Source of the DNA: Mucor racemosus
Lineage: Eukaryota; Mucoromycota; Mucoromycetes; Mucorales; Mucoraceae
Assembly: GCA_027405735.1 (NCBI GenBank)
Contig: JAPEHQ010000001.1
Location: forward strand, 4,898,001 to 4,962,000
Direction: 5' to 3'
Length of the DNA stretch: 64,000 bases
Below, in pieces: positions 10,887 to 20,345 of the stretch. The number at the start of each line of letters is the position of its first letter. Position 1 is the first letter of the stretch. Below the pieces are notes generated by a model. The model was not told where the DNA came from, did no database searches, and was given only the letters and a program-made list of their open reading frames with translations. The translations under genes and the position numbers were made by a program.

Positions 10887-12209
10887 TCTTCCATTCATTT
10901 CAACAGAAAATACCCAGTTTTTTTTTGTATACATACATGTTATAATCAATGCAAAACAATTTCTTTTATTCTTTCGAAAGAGTTTCCATGCAAAATGGTT
11001 TTTATTTTTCTTTCAGGATAATTTCAATGCAAACTTATTTCCAAAAATTGATAAGGATAAAACTTACAACCGAACATCTATTATTTTTCATTGAAAAAAC
11101 CTTACGCATAACTTGTATATTATACATTATTTTATATAGATATAGCCAAGTTTCTTTTTATTTTCATTAACATTATACAACATCATTTTACTCTATTGAA
11201 TTTTAGCTTGCCAAAGAAAATGGCAAAAACCATCCCTAAAAAAAAATACCACCTCTAAAAAGGGACCTTATTTATGCAGCAAAAATTATTCCTGTAAATT
11301 GATATTTCCTACAATCAGAAAACTCGATCAGCATACTCGATCATTTCGACATGCTTTTAAAATGTTGGGCACTACCTCCAAGTCAACTGTAATTGAGCAA
11401 GAGCAAATGGAGAATGAGTCCATGGAGGATGACCTTATGACCAATGCTCTGCATGATTTACCTCTTAAAATATTAAATCAATAACAATGTACTCAAAACT
11501 AAAAAATTACTAAATATAAATCCATTCAAGTGTGATGGTATCCAAGTTCTCCAAATCACTATAAATACCCTCATACTTTTTCAATTATTTAATTCTTCAG
11601 AAATCTTTTGTAATAAAACATTTTAGCTGACTATAATTGTATTTCTACCGCTTTTATTATTTATATTTTTTTATTTTAGTAAACAAGATCGTTATTTATC
11701 GAAATAATATAATTAATAACGAAGATAATTTGAATGGTTTGAAGCAGGTGAGCAGATGTGAGTTACTTTGATTCAACAGAGTTGCCTTATTATTGACGAG
11801 ATATATCGATTTGAAATTTGGGATTTGAAAGAGTTCTGCCTATGTTCTTCTTTCGGGGACCAAATGGAAACAACGACAACAACCTGTTTGGCAACACTAA
11901 AAGTATTTATGCCTTTGTAAATTTCTGTTTGTAACACACAAAATCGACTGATCTAAAATTATTTTTCTGTTTTCTCCCCCACTCTTTCCTCAGCTCTTTT
12001 ATTTATATTTAAAACTACAACAAAAAAGACCAATATTCGTCAGAAACTGAAATCAAGTAGCAGGTACAAGTATATGCTTTTCCTATTGTTTATTCGGAAA
12101 TGAATTATTAACTGTTAATGTTAAAGTACGATATGATATTATTTTTCTCGAACAAAAAAAGCATCCAAGATTTAGTCAGTTTGTTTCATCATCTACGTTA
12201 TAATCAATG
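10887..12209. other. AT-rich non-coding region between two transposons
   Basis: It contains three loosely repeated CAATGCAAA-like blocks (about 10948-11035) and small ORFs (such as 11299-11484, 61 codons) without recognisable features. The CAATG at 12205-12209 is the left target duplication of the adjacent LTR retrotransposon. Confidence 0.4.
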
Positions 12210-12519
12210 TGATCTATCAGAATTACAACATTCGATATATAGAAGATCTCCGACAAATCTAGCAGATCTTATCTATCCAGTAACTGGTTCCTGTCACCCA
12301 GGAACTAACAATGAAACATAACTTATAGCAATATTACCACTGAAACATAACATGTTATATTCATACACATTAATAATAATATCTATTGTCACATCTAATG
12401 GATCCCTGTCCATTAGATCTTATCACACAATTCCAATAACTATATAAACCCATATTTAATTCATTCTAATAAACGGTACTTTTTACGTTGATTTTAATTT
12501 ATAAAGTCTCGATAAATCA
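12210..12519 (+). repeat. Left LTR of Ty3-type chromovirus
   Basis: This 310-bp LTR starts TGATCTATCAG and ends GATAAATCA. It is preceded by CAATG (12205-12209), which recurs after the right LTR. By eye it is identical to 17914-18223. Promoter signal TATATAAA is at 12441-12448 and a poly(A)-type AATAAA at 12468-12473, only 27 nt downstream, implying a very compact U3/R/U5. Confidence 0.95.
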
Positions 12520-12551
12520 TTTTTTAAAATCTCATTTAATCGTTTATTATT

Positions 12552-13250
12552 ATGCCAAGAAATTCTACAAGATCCTCTTTTCCTGTTCCTGAAGGTGATG
12601 CCAATCCTATTGAAGTCGAGGTTATCGATGAGGCAACCATGCAAGAAGGTGAAATGTCTGGGTCTGGTACTGAGAAATCAACTCCTATGGATGTTGATTC
12701 TGATGAAGCATCTGCTAACAGCAAGCAGAGCAAGTCTTCATTTTTATCATCAGAAGATGAAAAGAACGATAGAAGTTCTTCGTTGAATATCAACAGTGAC
12801 GAACGTTTGAAGTTGGTCAAAGTGATTGATCAACTAAAATTAGAAGTATTCCATGCTACAATGAAGGGAATAACTGGACAAGAAGGGTCTATAGAAGCCA
12901 GAACTTTGAGTACTGCTACCAGAAAGCTTGAAATAGCGCAAAAAAGTTTTACATTATTGTTCCCGCAAGAAAATACGATGGTTCCAGCTGAAACACCATG
13001 TTTCCAATGGAAGGGACACGTTTTCAACCGAAGAAAACCTATTTTTTTGAACATAGAAGATTGTTTGCACCATTTTGAAAGAGTTTTAGAAGCGCACAGA
13101 CTTAGTGTGAACGATAATTGGCAGCGTTTGGTCCCAGCTCGTCTCTCTACTGGTATGGCGAGATGGTATGCTACTCGTATGGAGAGCAAAGAATTTACCT
13201 CCTGGTCTGATTTTAAAATAGCAATTGTAAGCAAGTACGGTCGTAACTAA
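12552..13250 (+). CDS. Gag N-terminal part of chromovirus, ended by in-frame TAA
   Basis: This 232-codon ORF starts at the first ATG after the left LTR. Residues 1-80 are acidic and serine-rich. Residues from about 85 resemble the capsid-like retrotransposon Gag domain (W-rich blocks CFQWKGHVF, NWQRLVPARLSTGMARWY, FTSWSDFKIAIVSKYG). The TAA at 13248-13250 falls inside this domain, and the same frame continues directly (ADIKEEAREKLEKIL...) into the downstream 1,432-codon ORF. The stop therefore truncates Gag rather than ending a natural module. It could be a single nonsense change (CAA to TAA is the simplest) or a read-through site. No frameshift is involved. Confidence 0.85.
   Translation: MPRNSTRSSFPVPEGDANPIEVEVIDEATMQEGEMSGSGTEKSTPMDVDSDEASANSKQSKSSFLSSEDEKNDRSSSLNINSDERLKLVKVIDQLKLEVFHATMKGITGQEGSIEARTLSTATRKLEIAQKSFTLLFPQENTMVPAETPCFQWKGHVFNRRKPIFLNIEDCLHHFERVLEAHRLSVNDNWQRLVPARLSTGMARWYATRMESKEFTSWSDFKIAIVSKYGRN
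13248..13250 (+). other. In-frame TAA interrupting Gag-Pol
   Basis: The codon context is AAC TAA GCT. Upstream and downstream ORFs are in the same frame and together would make one polyprotein of about 1,690 residues. The following codons, before the next ATG at 13326, are open and continue Gag-like sequence. Confidence 0.9.
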
Positions 13251-13325
13251 GCTGATATAAAGGAAGAAGCCAGAGAAAAATTAGAGAAAATTCTCTACAA
13301 GAAGACTGATTCATTTGAAGGTTTC

Positions 13326-16300
13326 ATGGAAGAATTCCAAGAATTAAAAGTTGCAGCAGACATTAAAGACGAAGATTGCTTAATCAGATATCTGTTCAAA
13401 GCGTTACCTGAAGAACTTGTAAAAGCTACCAAATTTTATCTCAATTTGAATACAGACAAACAAGAAGTCAATATCGATTTTATTATTCCAAAGGTAGTTG
13501 GAACTTATGAAGCATTATTCAAAGAAAAGTGGGATAAAGAGATATCTCGAAGTTATTTAAATCATAGAAGCAACAACAATTATGGGAACAATAGTCATCG
13601 CCATAGTACACAAAAGAAGTTTTTTGACAAGAAAAAACATAGCAATTTCAGCGACAACTTGTCATCTAAAGGAAAATCTCAAATCAAATGCAAGTATCAT
13701 CCTGGCTTAACAAATCACTCAGAAGAAGATTGCATTTTAGCTCCAGATGTAAAAAAGAGAATAGATAAAGCACAAAAGAGATTTGGAATGTCAGTAAAGA
13801 TTTGCAATAGATGTAAAGTTCCCAACTACAAATATGGACACGAATGCAAAGCAGAAGATTTAGAGAAAGTTTTCAAAAATAAGCAAAAGAAAGCAATTGT
13901 ACCAGTTGAAGTAGAAGTCAACGATGACGAGATGGATACAGATGACGAGAGTGAATCCAAGATGCATTTTGCTGCTCTTAGTATTGAAGACAAAAAAGAT
14001 TGTAAGTTAGAAAATAGTGATTTTTTACAACCACCTAAACATTTAATGAATAATAATTCACTAATTTTACCAATTACTTTAGAAAGTAAAAAGTGCATTG
14101 TAAAAACATATTTCTTGTTAGATACAGGCGCATCATTTAGTAGTATTTCACCAGCTTTAGCTGTTAAATTAGAAGTTGAAGTTAATAATAAAAATAATTT
14201 TGGTATGATTAAAACTTGTCAGAAAGATAATGTAGTGAAAAGAATGGGTTGTACAGATGAGAAAATTAAACTTACTTATAATTCAAGGGTTTGCAATGTC
14301 AACTTAGAAGTATTTGATATATTTAATGGTTTACATGTAATAATTGGAATGGATTTGATTACTCAATTTGGTATCACTATTTCCAATTTAGCAATGGATT
14401 GGGATGACGATAATAATTATGAAATTCCATGTATTGATCCTAATCCTTATACCCCTAATAATCAACCTTTCGGTACTGAAAGTGAACGTAACCGATTATT
14501 TGCAGAAGTAAATCCTTTATTAGAAGCAAACAAACAAATTGATCCAAAGGCACATTGCACATTACCAGGAAGTACATTGCGATTACATGTACAAAAGGAT
14601 CATGAACACAAGATGTATAGGGCACAATGGCCATTAGAAGAAAAGGTAAAACCTATTGTAAAAGCACAAATTACTAAGTGGTTAGAAAATGGTGTAATAG
14701 AAAGAGCACCACCAGGAAACCCATATAATTCTCCACTTTTTCCTGTGCGAAAGAAGAATGCACAAGGCGAATATAGTGGTGATAGTCGTATAGTGATGGA
14801 TTGTCGTTTAATCAATGCTGCACTAGATCCAGCTAAATCTGACCGTTTTCCATTGCCATTAATCTCAGAGTTGCACAGAAAAATGTCTAAGCATTCTATA
14901 TATACTGTCATTGATCTTTCTCAGTGTTTCCATTCTTTTGCCATACATTTCAGCTCAAGAAAATTCTTATCCTTTACTGATCCAACGACAGGACTTCAAT
15001 ACCAATATGCCAAAGCCCCTATGGGATTAACTCCGCTCTCATCATTTGTGCAACGTCAACTTACAAATTTATTCTCCGACATGAATGCTGTAACTACCAA
15101 CTTTATAGATGATATCACGGTACATACAGAAGCAGACATGGAAACGCATATAAAATACGTCAAAATAGTCATTGAACGTCTTACCGAAGCTAATTTAACC
15201 ATTAATGCTGCTAAAACTCATTTAGCACAGAAGAGCATTAATATTTTGGGATTTTGCCTATCAGAAAAAGGTTTAGCCCTAGACCAACGAAAAGTTAGTA
15301 ATATTTTAGATTGGAACCCTATCGTTGCAAATAGTAGAGAACTTGCTTCGCGATTAGGATTAATTAATTTCTTTCGTGCACATTTACCATGTTTATCCAC
15401 TTTGACTGCACCGTTAGATAGTATAAAAAATGCACCAGATATTAGCAAAGTCTGGAAAGATGAACATACTATTGCAATGAAAAAAATACAGCAGTTATTA
15501 GTCAATGCTCCTGTTTTATCAGCACCTGATATGAGACATGATATGTATTTAGTTACAGATAGTTCAGCATATGGCATCGGTGCATGTTTATATCAAGTAA
15601 AGAAGAAACGTGTTTATTATTTAGGTTTTATAGCACGAAAACTTACTAGTTGCGAAATGCGTTGGGGCAGTACCAAGCGCGAATTATTAGCAGTCGTTTA
15701 TGCCTTTAAGAAATACCGACAATGGCTTTGGGGTAAAAAATTTCATTTGTTTGTAGATAACAAAGGACTTTTATATTTACATTCCCAAGAAAAATTAACC
15801 AGAATGATAGAAAACTTCTATGAAACTATTTTTGAATTAGACTTTGATATCACCTTTTGTGCCGGAATACACAATATTCTAGCCGATAGACTTTCTCGCA
15901 TTTTTGAACATGGTACCAAAAAGCTAGAGGGGGGTGATGGTATGGCTAGAAGAGCTACAATAGTACAAAAAAGAACTAGAGATAATAACAGTTTAGATAG
16001 TAGTAATAAGAAGGTCAAATTAGTAACGGAAACCTTATTAGAAGAAAAAGAAGATATTGTTGACGTACATAGAAACGTTATTGATGATAATAAAACAGAT
16101 GTTGCTACAAAAGAAACAGTTGTTACTACAGATGAAACAATTTCTAATGGGAAAGATGCAAATGATTTAGAAGCAAAGAAATCTCCAGATACAGATTTAT
16201 TTATTTATGCATCACATTTAGATATTTATGAACAACCAAAAGATGAAAGTGAGAAACAAACTTTATTAGAAAAAGCACACTTACTTGGGCATTTTGGTGT

Positions 16301-17624
16301 TACAGCTATGGAGCAAGTGATCCATGAAGAATATCAGATGCATTGGAAAGGTTTACGCAAAGATATAGAATACTATGTCAAGAATTGTAGTAAATGTAGA
16401 GTATTCAATTTAGGTAAACACGTTTACCATCCACCTAAAAGTATTATTCCAAATGCAGTATTTGATCATATAGTTATGGATCTAGGTACATTTGACGTTA
16501 CTACCCCAAGAGGAAATAATTATATGATGGTTGTTATGGATTTGTTTTCAAGATTTATTATTTTAAGAGCTATACCAGATAAATTAGCTACTACAATCGC
16601 AAAAGAATTAGTATCAATATGGTCGTTGTTTGGCTATAGTAAAGTCATAACCCATGATAACGGAAAAGAATTTTCCAATAAATTATTAGAAGCTATAGCA
16701 CTACATGCTGGTGTAGAACAAGCAGTTTCATTACCATTTAATCCTTTAGGAAATTCTAATGCGGAATCTGCAGTAAAATCAGCTAAGGGAATCATAATTA
16801 AGATGTTAGAAGGAAGAGCTGAAAATTGGGATCTGTATTTAGATGGAACAGCATATTGTTTAAATTTACATAAATCAAGATTGCATGGTATGATGCCATT
16901 TGTTGTAGTTTTTGCAAGATTACCCAATGAGTTAACAGATTACTCTAAAATAAAAGCAGTTCTCCCTGAGCAGGAAATAGATGTTAAAGCATTAAAAGAT
17001 AAAATCAAATTAGTTGATAAAATTTTAGTACCTGCAATTAAAGAGCAGATTGTTAAAACTAAAGAAGCAGATAATGCATATTTTAGAAAAAGACATAAGA
17101 TATTAGAAAACCCTTTTCCAATAGGATCTTCAGTTATGATAAAGAATGTAGAGAAGAATAAAAAGACTGATCCAAATTATGAAGGACCATATAGTGTTTA
17201 TGGTTATACCAAGAATGGTAGTTATATACTACAAGATAAAGCAGAAGCATTTTTATCGCGAGATATACCTACATCTCATATTAAATTGATCAGTGAAAAT
17301 GGTATTAGACCAGAAGAAAATAATCACATTTTTGAGATCCAAGCTATTCTTAATCATAGAGGAGAAGAACCAAATCATGAATATTTAATCAGATGGAAAG
17401 GTTATGATTCATCATATGATTCATGGGAACCTCCAGCTATGTTTGATTCTAAAGAAGTAATAGAAACATATTGGTCCAGACGCAATGCAGGGCAATCTAA
17501 TAGTAAGAGCAAAGGCAAAAAGAATGCTAAGCCAAAATCAGTAAACAAACGAAAAGTTGAATCTCGACAAGAAAGATCAATTAGAAGAAAGGCACGCTTA
17601 TTAGCTGCTACTACAAGAAAATAG
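13326..17624 (+). CDS. Gag C-terminus/Pol polyprotein with chromodomain
   Basis: This 1,432-codon ORF encodes the rest of the element. The Gag C-terminus carries two unusual Cys/His clusters (CKYHPGLTNHSEEDC and CNRCKVPNYKYGHEC, about residues 122-173). Then come an aspartic protease (LLDTGAS, about 266), reverse transcriptase with FIDD catalytic box (about 593-596), RNase H (VTDSSAYGIGACL, about 743) and integrase. The integrase has an HHCC zinc finger (about 985-1024, ending CSKC) and catalytic core (MDLGTF about 1052, HDNGKEF about 1110). A C-terminal chromodomain (about 1336-1383; YLIRWKGY...SWEP) and a basic tail follow. The listed start is the first in-frame ATG after the Gag stop; the frame itself is open from 13251. 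All enzymatic motifs look intact. Confidence 0.95.
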   Translation: MEEFQELKVAADIKDEDCLIRYLFKALPEELVKATKFYLNLNTDKQEVNIDFIIPKVVGTYEALFKEKWDKEISRSYLNHRSNNNYGNNSHRHSTQKKFFDKKKHSNFSDNLSSKGKSQIKCKYHPGLTNHSEEDCILAPDVKKRIDKAQKRFGMSVKICNRCKVPNYKYGHECKAEDLEKVFKNKQKKAIVPVEVEVNDDEMDTDDESESKMHFAALSIEDKKDCKLENSDFLQPPKHLMNNNSLILPITLESKKCIVKTYFLLDTGASFSSISPALAVKLEVEVNNKNNFGMIKTCQKDNVVKRMGCTDEKIKLTYNSRVCNVNLEVFDIFNGLHVIIGMDLITQFGITISNLAMDWDDDNNYEIPCIDPNPYTPNNQPFGTESERNRLFAEVNPLLEANKQIDPKAHCTLPGSTLRLHVQKDHEHKMYRAQWPLEEKVKPIVKAQITKWLENGVIERAPPGNPYNSPLFPVRKKNAQGEYSGDSRIVMDCRLINAALDPAKSDRFPLPLISELHRKMSKHSIYTVIDLSQCFHSFAIHFSSRKFLSFTDPTTGLQYQYAKAPMGLTPLSSFVQRQLTNLFSDMNAVTTNFIDDITVHTEADMETHIKYVKIVIERLTEANLTINAAKTHLAQKSINILGFCLSEKGLALDQRKVSNILDWNPIVANSRELASRLGLINFFRAHLPCLSTLTAPLDSIKNAPDISKVWKDEHTIAMKKIQQLLVNAPVLSAPDMRHDMYLVTDSSAYGIGACLYQVKKKRVYYLGFIARKLTSCEMRWGSTKRELLAVVYAFKKYRQWLWGKKFHLFVDNKGLLYLHSQEKLTRMIENFYETIFELDFDITFCAGIHNILADRLSRIFEHGTKKLEGGDGMARRATIVQKRTRDNNSLDSSNKKVKLVTETLLEEKEDIVDVHRNVIDDNKTDVATKETVVTTDETISNGKDANDLEAKKSPDTDLFIYASHLDIYEQPKDESEKQTLLEKAHLLGHFGVTAMEQVIHEEYQMHWKGLRKDIEYYVKNCSKCRVFNLGKHVYHPPKSIIPNAVFDHIVMDLGTFDVTTPRGNNYMMVVMDLFSRFIILRAIPDKLATTIAKELVSIWSLFGYSKVITHDNGKEFSNKLLEAIALHAGVEQAVSLPFNPLGNSNAESAVKSAKGIIIKMLEGRAENWDLYLDGTAYCLNLHKSRLHGMMPFVVVFARLPNELTDYSKIKAVLPEQEIDVKALKDKIKLVDKILVPAIKEQIVKTKEADNAYFRKRHKILENPFPIGSSVMIKNVEKNKKTDPNYEGPYSVYGYTKNGSYILQDKAEAFLSRDIPTSHIKLISENGIRPEENNHIFEIQAILNHRGEEPNHEYLIRWKGYDSSYDSWEPPAMFDSKEVIETYWSRRNAGQSNSKSKGKKNAKPKSVNKRKVESRQERSIRRKARLLAATTRK

Positions 17625-17913
17625 ATTGATAAAAAAGATTCTGCCTTTTTCCTTGCAAACTGTATTTCATTTTTCCTACAAGGTTTTTGAATGCACAGAG
17701 GTTTTTTACAGGCGAATATTTATCAAGCAAATCATTTTATACTATATTAGAGTATTATACCACGCAAATTAGCAAGTTATCTTATATCAGAATATATTAT
17801 CAACAAGACTTTTATTATTTTTTCTTTTTTTTCACGGTTTATCAACAAGACGAGACAACAAGCATATTGTAATTCATTATTTACCACGTACTTCTTACGC
17901 TGATGAGGGGTAA
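17625..17913 (+). other. Untranslated region of chromovirus before right LTR
   Basis: This 289-bp non-coding AT-rich stretch ends with the purine-rich GATGAGGGG (17902-17910), then TAA, then the right LTR. The purine tract is the best candidate for the plus-strand primer. Confidence 0.5.
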
Positions 17914-18223
17914 TGATCTATCAGAATTACAACATTCGATATATAGAAGATCTCCGACAAATCTAGCAGATCTTATCTATCCAGTAACTGGTTCCTGTCA
18001 CCCAGGAACTAACAATGAAACATAACTTATAGCAATATTACCACTGAAACATAACATGTTATATTCATACACATTAATAATAATATCTATTGTCACATCT
18101 AATGGATCCCTGTCCATTAGATCTTATCACACAATTCCAATAACTATATAAACCCATATTTAATTCATTCTAATAAACGGTACTTTTTACGTTGATTTTA
18201 ATTTATAAAGTCTCGATAAATCA
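17914..18223 (+). repeat. Right LTR of Ty3-type chromovirus
   Basis: This 310-bp LTR matches 12210-12519 base for base by eye. It is followed by CAATG (18224-18228), the duplicated target site. Confidence 0.95.
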
Positions 18224-19047
18224 CAATGTTTTTTTTGGTATAAATTCGATATCTACCTGCAGAAAAATTGGTGATTATAAAAGTATGTATAAATATTTAT
18301 AGTAATATGTTTGAATCAAGTGGATACAGCATCTTAAATTCTTGAAAAAGTTCTCAAGTATTATAAAATCTCTTATTTTTAAGACTTACAAGGCTTATAA
18401 GTGGAATATTAATTTAGAAAATTATTCTTGTCCAGATCGTCAATTTTGACATTTTTTAATTTTTTTTTTTTTGATTTTGCAAATTTAGAGTTAATTATAC
18501 TACCAATTATAAAAACAAAAAATATACACATATACCAAATTTAGCGCTCTATTTGCTCAATAAAAAACAACAAATATTTTCGTTGTAAAATATGACATGA
18601 AAATCCTTTAATCAAAAAACCGTTTTTGGGCCAAAAATGCTAAGTTTCATTACTTAACATTTAATATTAAGCTTTTATAAAATGTGTATTAGCTTTGGCT
18701 ACAATTTTCTCTCACAATGTAATATATTTAAACGTTGATTTTGGTATCAAAATTTGATTTCCCTGATTTTTGATCAAAATCATGAGTGTTGGTAAGGATA
18801 AAATGAGTCCCGAAAATGTCCGCTACAAAGTCTGAATTTTCAGACCATACATGGTTAAATATAAGAAAAGTAAAAAATAAAAGCGCTTTTTTATTTAAAA
18901 CTTAGATATATACCATAGTATAAGATATTTAGTCATTCAATATTGCTATGCTCAATCACGGCGTTGCTTTACGGGTTCGCTTTTGCAATTTTTTAATGAA
19001 CCTATGACATGACAGCCGGTTTTTCTGGTAGAAAAATGTATATGTTT

Positions 19048-19116
19048 ATTAGCATTGGTGTCGAGCCGGGTTTTGCCAACCAAATTTACTAGTATAAGCG
19101 GGCTCGACAGCATCCC
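19048..19116 (+). repeat. Short insertion (about 70-90 bp) within foldback left arm
   Basis: This block starts at about TTAGCATTGGTGTCGAGCC and contains its own inverted ends (GTCGAGCC...GGGCTCGAC). It is absent from the corresponding place in the right arm. A diverged copy lies inverted at 37663-37730. It behaves like a small non-autonomous inserted element. Confidence 0.55.
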
Positions 19117-19603
19117 TAATTTCTATAATAACAACAGTTACTGACTATTTTGTTTGGTTTATATTCCATGCGCTGTAATACTGCTTTTACATTGGCTGAA
19201 ATGTGCAATTTAGCAGGGTTTTAATTGTGCTAAATAATACTGTAAAACCTTGTTAAAAACCCTTTTCTTCGTCTGTTGTTTCTCTCTTTTTGCTTTCATA
19301 TTCCAAGGTTGCAAGGATATTATGTTAACTGCTTGATAAGGCATACCAGACTATCAAGCTGGTATTCTTTTTTTTTATCTGAATACCCATGCTAACATAA
19401 GGGACTAACGTTTTTAAGATAGGTAGCAGCCTATATTAGAGACTGATATTTTCATTTAATCGCATTCTAAGATCAAATAACATTATTTACTAATGTATTG
19501 TTGGACGTATTTCTTGATTACCAGATCAAATCGAAGGCAATGATATTTATATCTATTCAATAAAAAGCTAGAACTGGCTACAAACTCACGAAATGTTCCA
19601 GGA

Positions 19604-20345
19604 AAGTGATAAAATTTCAAATGATATAGAAACACAAAAAAAAAGAACATTTAATGTCTTGCCTAATTACCATAGTTTTGAATGTATATGTACTGTACTT
19701 TATGTACTTGAAAACAAATCTTTTTACAGCTGACAATCGTAAACTAAAATATTAAGTTTAAAGAAGGTTAATTTGTTTAAGTTTTATAAGTAATAAAATA
19801 ACATCTACGATCTTAGGTTTGGCTTACTTGCATATAAATTTAAGCAGTAAGTGCTATTTAAGTTTATGCTCGAGCAGAAACCAAGGTTTCTGTAAACATT
19901 ATTATAGCTATAAAAATATTTATAAATGATGATAATAGTAAATATATTGGCTCCTGCATGTATTGCTCTACATTAACAACGCATTGAATTGTATTGTCTA
20001 TAATCTATATTAATAAGAGCAAATGTAATTTAAAACCTCATTTCAGTAAAAAATGCAATAAAATTTTGAGAACGGCTCGATGCTTATGGCCAGATTTTAT
20101 TATTATGCTACACAATTAGGGATAATAATGATATGCTGATATGCTTATGGGCAATGCTACTATTATGCGCACACGGGGTTAATGTCATGTACATGGACAA
20201 CATCTATACTTCTGCACATACAGGCTTAGCGTTGTGCTCGTGTTCAGTTTCTTTTGTTGTGCTCATGTGCATCTTGTTATTATTTTTTTAGCCATATTCA
20301 GTGGGCACAAAGAAATCATCTTGTGCAGCACAGGCCGGCCGTAGT
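19604..20345. other. Central loop of foldback element
   Basis: This is the unpaired centre between the inverted arms. It is AT-rich, with short repeated words (TGCTTATGG, ATTATTATGC) around 20070-20165 and a GC-richer patch near 20330 (GGCCGGCCG). No protein-like ORF is visible. Confidence 0.5.

Larger units (their letters stand above)
12210..18223 (+). mobile_element. Complete Ty3/gypsy chromovirus (LTR retrotransposon)
   Basis: This 6,014-bp element has two identical-looking 310-bp LTRs and a perfect 5-bp target duplication CAATG (12205-12209 and 18224-18228). Between them lies one reading frame encoding Gag, protease, reverse transcriptase, RNase H, integrase and a C-terminal chromodomain, interrupted by a single TAA at 13248-13250. 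The PR-RT-RH-IN order and the chromodomain place it among fungal chromoviruses. No sequence matching a tRNA 3' end follows the left LTR. A short purine-rich stretch (GATGAGGGG, 17902-17910) before the right LTR may be the polypurine tract. LTR identity indicates very recent insertion. Confidence 0.95.

Noticed and set aside
12118..12321. 67-codon ORF entering the left LTR
   Set aside because: It crosses the LTR boundary at 12210, so it is a chance frame created by the insertion.
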